From: Limonium bicolor
Taxonomy: Eukaryota > Streptophyta > Magnoliopsida > Caryophyllales > Plumbaginaceae
Direction: 5' to 3'
NCBI GenBank assembly: GCA_023374045.1
Contig: CM041777.1
Span: 89,646,300 to 89,710,299 of the forward strand
DNA length: 64,000 nt
Positions 58,078 through 64,000 of the stretch are shown here, in pieces. Position 1 is the stretch's first letter, and each line of letters begins with the position of its first letter. The position numbers were made by a program, and so were the translations under genes. The notes under the pieces are model-generated. The model did not search any database. It was given only the letters and a program-made list of their open reading frames with translations, and had not been told where the DNA came from.

Positions 58078-58943
58078 TAGGGGTGACAATTCGGGTTAAT
58101 GGTTCGGGTTGAAGCTCACCCATATCCGACCCGATGGAAATTGTATTGACCCATACCCGACCCAATAATATTCGGGTTACAATTATCAACCCATACCCAA
58201 CCCATATAAAATGATTAAACTCATACCCGATCCGTTTAACCCAACATAATTAGGTTATGTAAAATTTAAAAGACCTAGAATTAAATTTTTTATATGATTG
58301 TTCAAACGGAGTTTAAATGAATGAAATCATACATTCAATATGGTAGATATTCCAGAGTTTTCATTATCCTCCGTCTTTTTTCTTTTTCCACATAAATGTC
58401 GTGCTTAGTGACACTTAACAGAAGAAGGTGATGTGTACGTGTCTGGGCCAAATATAACTATATTTTCTCCTTCAGAATATAGAATCAAAATATAGACAAA
58501 AATCTTCAGATTACGGAAGAGATAGGACCACAGTGGGAACTGTGGAGGAGAGAGCAACACACTGTCTTTTGACAATCCACATAACGAATACTCTTGTTTT
58601 TGCTTTATAAAGAAATACAACAAAGTAGTATTATCAAATAAACAACCTCTCATCAAAAAGATACTACATAATCTGTATTATACTAATAGTAGGTTAGCAC
58701 TTACTTAGTAATATATTTATATTTTTATCTAATTATTTATTTATTATTATTTTTAATAAAACAAAATAAACGGGTCGGGTTGACTATGGATTAGGACTTT
58801 AAACCCATACCCAACCCACAAATTTAATAGGCAACCCATACCCGACCCAATAATTAAATGGGTCAATAATCGCGACCCAAACCCGATATTTTCGGGTTGG
58901 GTATGGGTCAGGTTATCGGGTTGGGTAAAAATTGCCACCCCTA
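58078..58943. mobile_element. Non-autonomous hAT-type element with GGGTTGGGT-rich ends
   Basis: 866 bp, starting TAGGGGTGACAATTCGGGTT and ending in reverse complement TAGGGGTGGCAATTTTTACC, with a perfect 8-bp duplication CTCATATG (58070-58077 and 58944-58951). Both subterminal regions are packed with CGGGT, ACCCATACCCGACCC and similar motifs. The AT-rich centre has no transposase. It lies about 200 bp downstream of the Ser/Arg-rich gene and may overlap its 3' UTR. Confidence 0.93.
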
Positions 58944-59136
58944 CTCATATGGTATGACCTCAACACATAAACCGTAAGTATCATGTAACAAAGTAAACCG
59001 TTGATTTGTAACTTCCTAACAAAATTTGTTTGCAACTTGCAAAACTTCCATGATTTATACATAAGTACTATAGTATTTCACAGGGGTATGCTACTAAGCT
59101 ACTTTCACAGCTTAGTAGTTATATCATTTTATTGTA

Positions 59137-59467
59137 GGGAAAATTTACAAGATACCCTGTTTTCTTTCGTAATTCACAATATACCCCTATGATTTTAGTA
59201 ATTCAACTTTAAAAAATGCTTAAATGTTATCCAAAATTGATGAAACTTTACATGAACAGTCACATATTCATTGGGTCTCACAGGTCACATGTGAGCTTAA
59301 AAAGCTTCAAATTTGATATTGGACCAAAATATAACACTTTAGCATCGTCCATGTAAAGTTTCATCAATTTTGGACAACATTTAAGCATGTTTAAAGTTGA
59401 ATTACTAAAATCACAGGGGTATATTGTGAATTACGAAAGAAAACAGGGGTATCTCGTGAATTTTCCC
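59137..59467. mobile_element. Mutator-type MITE (deleted hairpin form)
   Basis: 331 bp with a 9-bp duplication TTTATTGTA (59128-59136 and 59468-59476) and long inverted ends: GGGAAAATTTACAAGATACC against GGGAAAATTCACGAGATACC. Compared with 60294-60702 it lacks part of the left arm and loop. A 9-bp duplication plus long inverted repeats points to the Mutator superfamily. Confidence 0.88.
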
Positions 59468-59639
59468 TTTATTGTATATATAATAGGTTTAAATATTTTA
59501 ATTTTTTAAATAAAATAGCTATAGGTCTGGCCCCACGTGAGTCTGCCCCTAGTGTTATTTCGGTTTGGATTAAGCAATAATTTATGTGGGCAAAGAAGGG
59601 TTGACCATGAGTTTTAACCAAATTGGCTATCAACATCAT

Positions 59640-59862
59640 ATGATGCTTCTCTAAATTAGTGAGAACCCCTTCAAGTTTTGAGATATTATCATTAACCACT
59701 TTGTGTGTATCATAATTATTGGTAACCACCTTGAGCCTCTAACTACGAGCCCCCAAACTATAACTCTGTTAATAAATCGTTAACACTTTGCTAATCCGTA
59801 AGCTTATTCACTAAAAGATGTCAGACTGAGAAAAAACACTACTTAATCACTATTGTCTACGT
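59640..59862 (-). repeat. Left arm of a large interrupted inverted repeat
   Basis: In reverse complement it matches 61513-61700, sharing blocks such as GGGGGCTCGTAGT, TTAACGATT and CTCAAGGTGGTT. Divergence is moderate. The space between arms is filled mainly by the hAT element 60082-61502. Confidence 0.75.
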
Positions 59863-60081
59863 CTCTCAAATCCCACTGCTATTTTCCTAAAATGTCAACC
59901 TTAACTCATTAAATATGACCGTGCTCCAAATCTTCCACGCGTTTTTAGGAGGTTGTTTATCTGCTACACACCACTTAAGGATGGATTTATTCTTGGTTGT
60001 AGATCATTCCTGGGTTGAGATTTACGTGTTTAGGAAAATAGTGGCGGAATGAGAAAGACTTAGACGATGCTGAATAAGTAA

Positions 60082-61502
60082 ACCTGACAATTTTGACCCA
60101 ACCTGAAACCCATCCCATAATTTTACGGGTTAGGGTCTTGATTATTGACCCATTTCTTTTTTGGTTTGGTTAGGGTAATAAGCTAATTTTGTGGGTTGGG
60201 TTAGAGTATAGATCCAAACCCACGACCCAACCCGAAGCCCAAAAATATATTGATTAAAAATAAAAATATATATTAATGTACATATATATATATAAAATTC
60301 ACGAGATACCCCTATTTTCTTTCGTAATTCACAATATACCCCTGTGGTTTTAGTAATTTAACTTTAAACATGCTTAAATGTTGTCCAAAATTGATGAAAC
60401 TTTACATGGACGATGCTAAAGTGTTATATTTTAGTCCAATATCAAATTTGAAGTTTTTTAAGCTCACATGTGACCTGTGGGACCCAATGAGCTGTCATAT
60501 GTTCATTGGGTCCCACAGATCACATGTGAGCTTAAAAAACTTCAAATTTGATATTGGACTAAAATATAACACTTTAGCATCGTCCATGTAAAGTTTCATC
60601 AATTTTGGACAGCATTTAACTATGTTTAAAGTTGAATTACGAAAATCACAAGGGTATATTGTGAATTATGAAAGAAAACAGGGGTATCTCGTGAATTTTC
60701 CCTATATTTTAGAACAAACCATGCCTTAGTCTTAAGTAGAAAATATATTACGAATCAACCCAGGTCTAGTTGAACTATCTAACCTTTAAAAATATCACAA
60801 ACTTCCTTACATTAATCAAACAAACGACGCAATCAACTCTGCATATCAAACAATTATTTGAGAATTTTGACTTCACATCTTATTTGTTTAATTTGACTCA
60901 ACCAGCTCTGCAGTTGCTGATATGAATATAACTACTACAGAACATTGTTTCTTTATGAATGATATCTGTTTTGGGTTTTTTTTTTCTAAATGATACAACA
61001 CAACTGGTATGTTTAGATGATGTAGAAGGGTGAACAAAAGTAGGATATATATATACATTTGTGAATGATATTATAGCTGGATAAGTATAGTATTGTGTGT
61101 TTATTAAGTTCTAGAAGTAGCTACTATATTTTGAAAAGTAGTCTATCAAATGATATCTAGGGGATGTGATTATATGAATTAAATATATTATGTAGTGCTA
61201 TCCAGGGCTGTGAAAAGCAGCTTCTGTACTTTGAAAAGTGGTCTATCAAAGTTGTTGTTGTAATAAATTTATACAATTTAATCTCATGTATTGTGACATT
61301 TATGATTATGTTAAGTAATATGGGGTATTGTGTTTGCTTAAAAATGAATTGGGTGGGTTGGGTTAGGGTTTAAGGATTTTAAACGGGTTGGGTTAGGGTC
61401 ATGATTTTTAGACCCATTTATTTTTAGGTTGGGTTAATGATATTTTAAATGGGTTGGGTTGGGGTTCATATTAACCCGACTTATCGACTCAAATTGCCAG
61501 GT
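60082..61502. mobile_element. hAT-type element with GGGTTGGGT-rich ends, hosting a hairpin MITE
   Basis: Starts ACCTGACAATTTTGACCC and ends in reverse complement ACCTGGCAATTTGAGTCG. Flanks ATAAGTAA (60074-60081) and ATAAATAA (61503-61510) agree at seven of eight bases. The ends carry GGGTTGGGTTAGGGT-type motifs as at 58078-58943, so the two are related. The Mutator-type hairpin at 60294-60702 is nested in it. No transposase was seen. Confidence 0.75.
60294..60702. mobile_element. Near-perfect hairpin MITE (Mutator-type)
   Basis: Two arms of about 195 bases (60295-60490 and about 60507-60702) separated by roughly 16 bases. Pairing is close to complete by eye, with a handful of mismatches. Same family as 59137-59467. 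A clean target duplication was not found because the left flank is (TA)n. Confidence 0.85.
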
Positions 61503-61512
61503 ATAAATAAAC

Positions 61513-61700
61513 AGTGGTTTTTGTCCAGCCTGACATCATTTAATGTATAAGCTAACAGGCCAGCAAGGGGTTAACGATTCATTAATAGAGTATAGTTCGG
61601 GGGCTCGTAGTCAGAGATACCATAACCTCAAGGTGGTTCCCAATAACTATGATAAACACAAGGTGGTTAGCGGCATTATCCTCTTCCCTCCTCATTTTGA
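61513..61700 (+). repeat. Right arm of the interrupted inverted repeat
   Basis: Partner of 59640-59862, also sharing CAG(C/T)CTGACATC near the inner end. Confidence 0.75.
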
Positions 61701-62780
61701 GATATGTCTGAGTTTCTTTTTTCAACGAGTCAAAGCCTCAGTCTTAAATTCGTCACTCTCAAAGGTTTTTCTTTATTGATTTTTCCAATAGATACTATTA
61801 CCCTTTTCGTTTTCTGATTAGTTTATAGAATGTAACTTTTAAACTATATACTTTTGACATAATTAGTTCACTCAATCTTGTATCAGCCAACATTAGGTGA
61901 GGTTCAACCAAATATGTTTTTCCAAGTCTAGATATGAAAGGCTATTTTTCTCAGCTTCTAAAAATTAAATCAACCTTATTGGCTTCTTTCAAATTCCGCC
62001 TAAGATGATTGATATAAATGGTTTCGTAGCAATGCTTTAGTCTTTTGTATTCCTGACCAATATCTTTTTATTACCAAAAGAAGAGTCACATATCTTTATC
62101 CATAATTTGATATACTATCATTACGTCTAAGACAATGCAACACGCAAACAGAAAAACACCTGACTTCACCCTATTTGTTGATGACCGTTATCCCTTCACA
62201 TCACTTTCATCTATATGCGTCACACTCAAATTTCATACTTTGAAACCCCCACAAAACACACCCACTCACTTATACATAAACATCCATTTTTTTTAATACA
62301 TGGGAATCTGAAGCCGCTATTCTTTGAATGCACTCTAAGTAACTGATGAGTTTCAAACCTGGAATTAATTGGTCTTCTACTTCTTCCTCAACTAACTTGA
62401 GTGTCCGGATCAGACTACAATAACCATTATTACAATAAATATCAACATACTTTTCTTATTCTTCACTCATAATCTTAAAAACAAAAATTAAAAAGAAAAC
62501 AAACATGCATTACCCTTCTCTCCCACTTTGAATATGTAGGCATTATAAATCACCTATATCCCTCTTCACTCAAAAAGGGATCACCAAGACTTATATATCA
62601 AGTCACTAGATCAATACAATAGTCACCAATAATGCACTAAAATTCTTTGTCCATGCTATTTCCTTCACCTAGCCAACCCATCCCTTTATCTTATTGGCAG
62701 TTCACATCATTACTCATCCTTACTTCAGTTTGTTTGTGATTTTCTGCAATGATTTTAAACATCCTTAAATCCAAATGAGG
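61701..62780. other. AT-rich intergenic stretch, nothing recognised
   Basis: About 1.1 kb with stops in every frame and no clear repeat structure. Confidence 0.5.
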
Positions 62781-64000
62781 TGAAATACCCTAAACCTATC
62801 TATGGTAATTAAACATCAAATTAGAATTTAATAAGGCTAAAACATGCCTTAGAAACATTGGTAGACAAGTTAAACCATAGAAAACACAAGAATAGACCAT
62901 AAAGGTAATTTATGCAAATACTTGCTCTAGACCTTGTGTAACCTTGGTTAGGACCCAAAGGGCATTCCTAGACCTTATTAACATGCTAAATAACATGTTA
63001 AAACAATTACCAAAGAAAACCAAACTCAACAACAAGTTAAAACACAAATTGTGCTTTAAGACTCCTTAAAGCACATTTTTGAAAAGTTGTCTTAGAAATG
63101 AGTTTTGAGTGGCTAAATGACCAAGTATACACCTTAATCAACATGTGCACTACTTAGTATCACATTAAGAAGCCTAAATCAAAGAAATTACAAAAATTTC
63201 ACAAATTTGTGCACTAATGATGAATAGTACCCAAATAGTAACAATTTAAGTCATAAGACATCTTTAATTGGTCAATGGTCAAACTACTCCCTAAATATCA
63301 ATGGGGGCACATTTTTTAAGTGGTGAGTCACCACCCTTAGCTGCCAGAATTGCTAGAAAAAGAGGAAGGAGGAGGAAGTTTACTATTCACTCACTTTTGA
63401 CAAAAGTAACAAATATCTCTTCTTACATTCCTCCTTCCTCTCTCCTCTCTTCTCCTTCCTTCTTCCCCAGTGTTTTTCTTCATCCTCCTCTTCTCTAAAC
63501 CGTAGAGCTCCAGCTCCATGGCTTCTCCACCTTGCTTTGCTTGCCAAATCCATTACAAAGCTCCAAATCCAAAATAAACCACATATTATTGCTAGTTAGG
63601 TCAAGACCTTTCAAGTGCTCTTTTCAAATCATCCAAAACTGAAGTTTGACTCCATTGAAGGAGCTCCATTTGAAGAGGAAAAACTCATGTACAAGATATA
63701 GTTTACACTCTCTTTGGTTTAAGGTAAGAAAAGCTAAAAAAAAACTCAAGTTTCCTTCAATTACTATACATGGCCGATTTTGGTTTCTTAAGATGGCTCA
63801 TTTCATTCCTTGTATTAGAATCCATTCAATCTTCAAGAGCTTTGTGGAAGCATTGCTTTGATTCTTTACCAAACTCCATTCCAAGATTCCTATGGTAATC
63901 ATCCAATTTAGTGCACTAAGCACTCTCTTAATATTTAAGAGTTGTTTTAATGAGTCTAAGGGTTTTACCTAGTACTCAAATTTGAACTTGGTTAGAAGTT
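62781..64000 (+). repeat. Probable 5' part of a gypsy-type LTR, cut by the window edge
   Basis: Begins TGAAATACCC, the same start as the reverse complement of the chromovirus LTRs (TGAAATACCCC). Its course is similar too: an AT-rich start, then a GGGGGCAC phrase near 63303 followed by a CTTCCTCC-rich part (63400-63500). Sequence identity with the chromovirus LTR is low, so it would be another family. The other end is outside the window. Confidence 0.45.

Overview
The window is nuclear DNA of a flowering plant, most likely a eudicot. The evidence is spliced genes with GT-AG introns, AT-rich intergenic DNA, plant-type host proteins, and a dense set of nested plant transposable elements. Nothing bacterial or organellar was seen. 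Three host genes are supported: the 5' part of a DEAD-box RNA helicase of the ROK1/DDX52 type (RH57-like, minus strand, 312-2423, running off the left edge); an intronless PAP2 lipid-phosphate phosphatase of the LPP-gamma type (25213-25914, plus); and a single-exon basic, serine/arginine-rich plant protein of unknown function (56603-57868, plus). The rest is mostly mobile DNA.

Layout: 1-2.6 kb helicase gene with a 214-bp perfect tandem duplication in intron 1; 2.63-2.96 kb Tourist-like MITE; 3.0-9.1 kb degenerate L1-type LINE (plus) interrupted by a hAT MITE; 10.06-23.56 kb a 13.5-kb Ty3/gypsy chromovirus (minus) with long, unequal LTRs; 23.59-24.69 kb hAT-type element with GATC-rich ends; 25.2 kb LPPG-like gene; 26.9-33.0 kb second LINE (minus) split by a solo LTR; 33.5-34.7 kb second GATC-rich hAT element; 35.2-40.9 kb Ty1/copia element (minus) with 128-bp LTRs; 40.9-41.7 kb long-inverted-repeat element; 43.9-45.1 kb small MITE, tandem repeat and SINE-like remnant; 45.2-46.0 kb sister copy of the first hAT MITE; 46.6-48.9 kb mariner-like transposase pseudogene split by a CACTA element; 49.0-53.1 kb large terminal-inverted-repeat element full of diverged tandem repeats; 53.7-55.8 kb 5'-truncated LINE; 56.0-56.15 kb SINE; 56.6-57.9 kb host gene; 58.1-61.7 kb nest of hAT and Mutator-type MITEs around an inverted repeat; 62.8 kb to the end, a probable further gypsy LTR cut by the window edge.

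The standout is the chromovirus. Between its gag zinc-knuckle region and its protease-reverse transcriptase frame it carries an AlkB-type 2-oxoglutarate/Fe(II) dioxygenase domain (16983-17759, minus). All visible cofactor residues are kept (HxD, the distal His and RxxxxxR), and the domain is interrupted by one TGA. It resembles the plant ALKBH1-like nuclear proteins, so an ancestor of this element probably captured a processed host transcript. A 154-nt segment between gag and AlkB has GT...AG borders and would join the two frames in phase, which suggests a spliced Gag-AlkB product. A retroelement carrying a nucleic-acid demethylase could act against host RNA or DNA methylation; that is inference.

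Several protein-breaking changes in the LTR elements read as C:G to T:A transitions, as expected from decay of cytosine-methylated DNA. Target-site duplications were read directly for most insertions, so much of the nesting order is supported by sequence.
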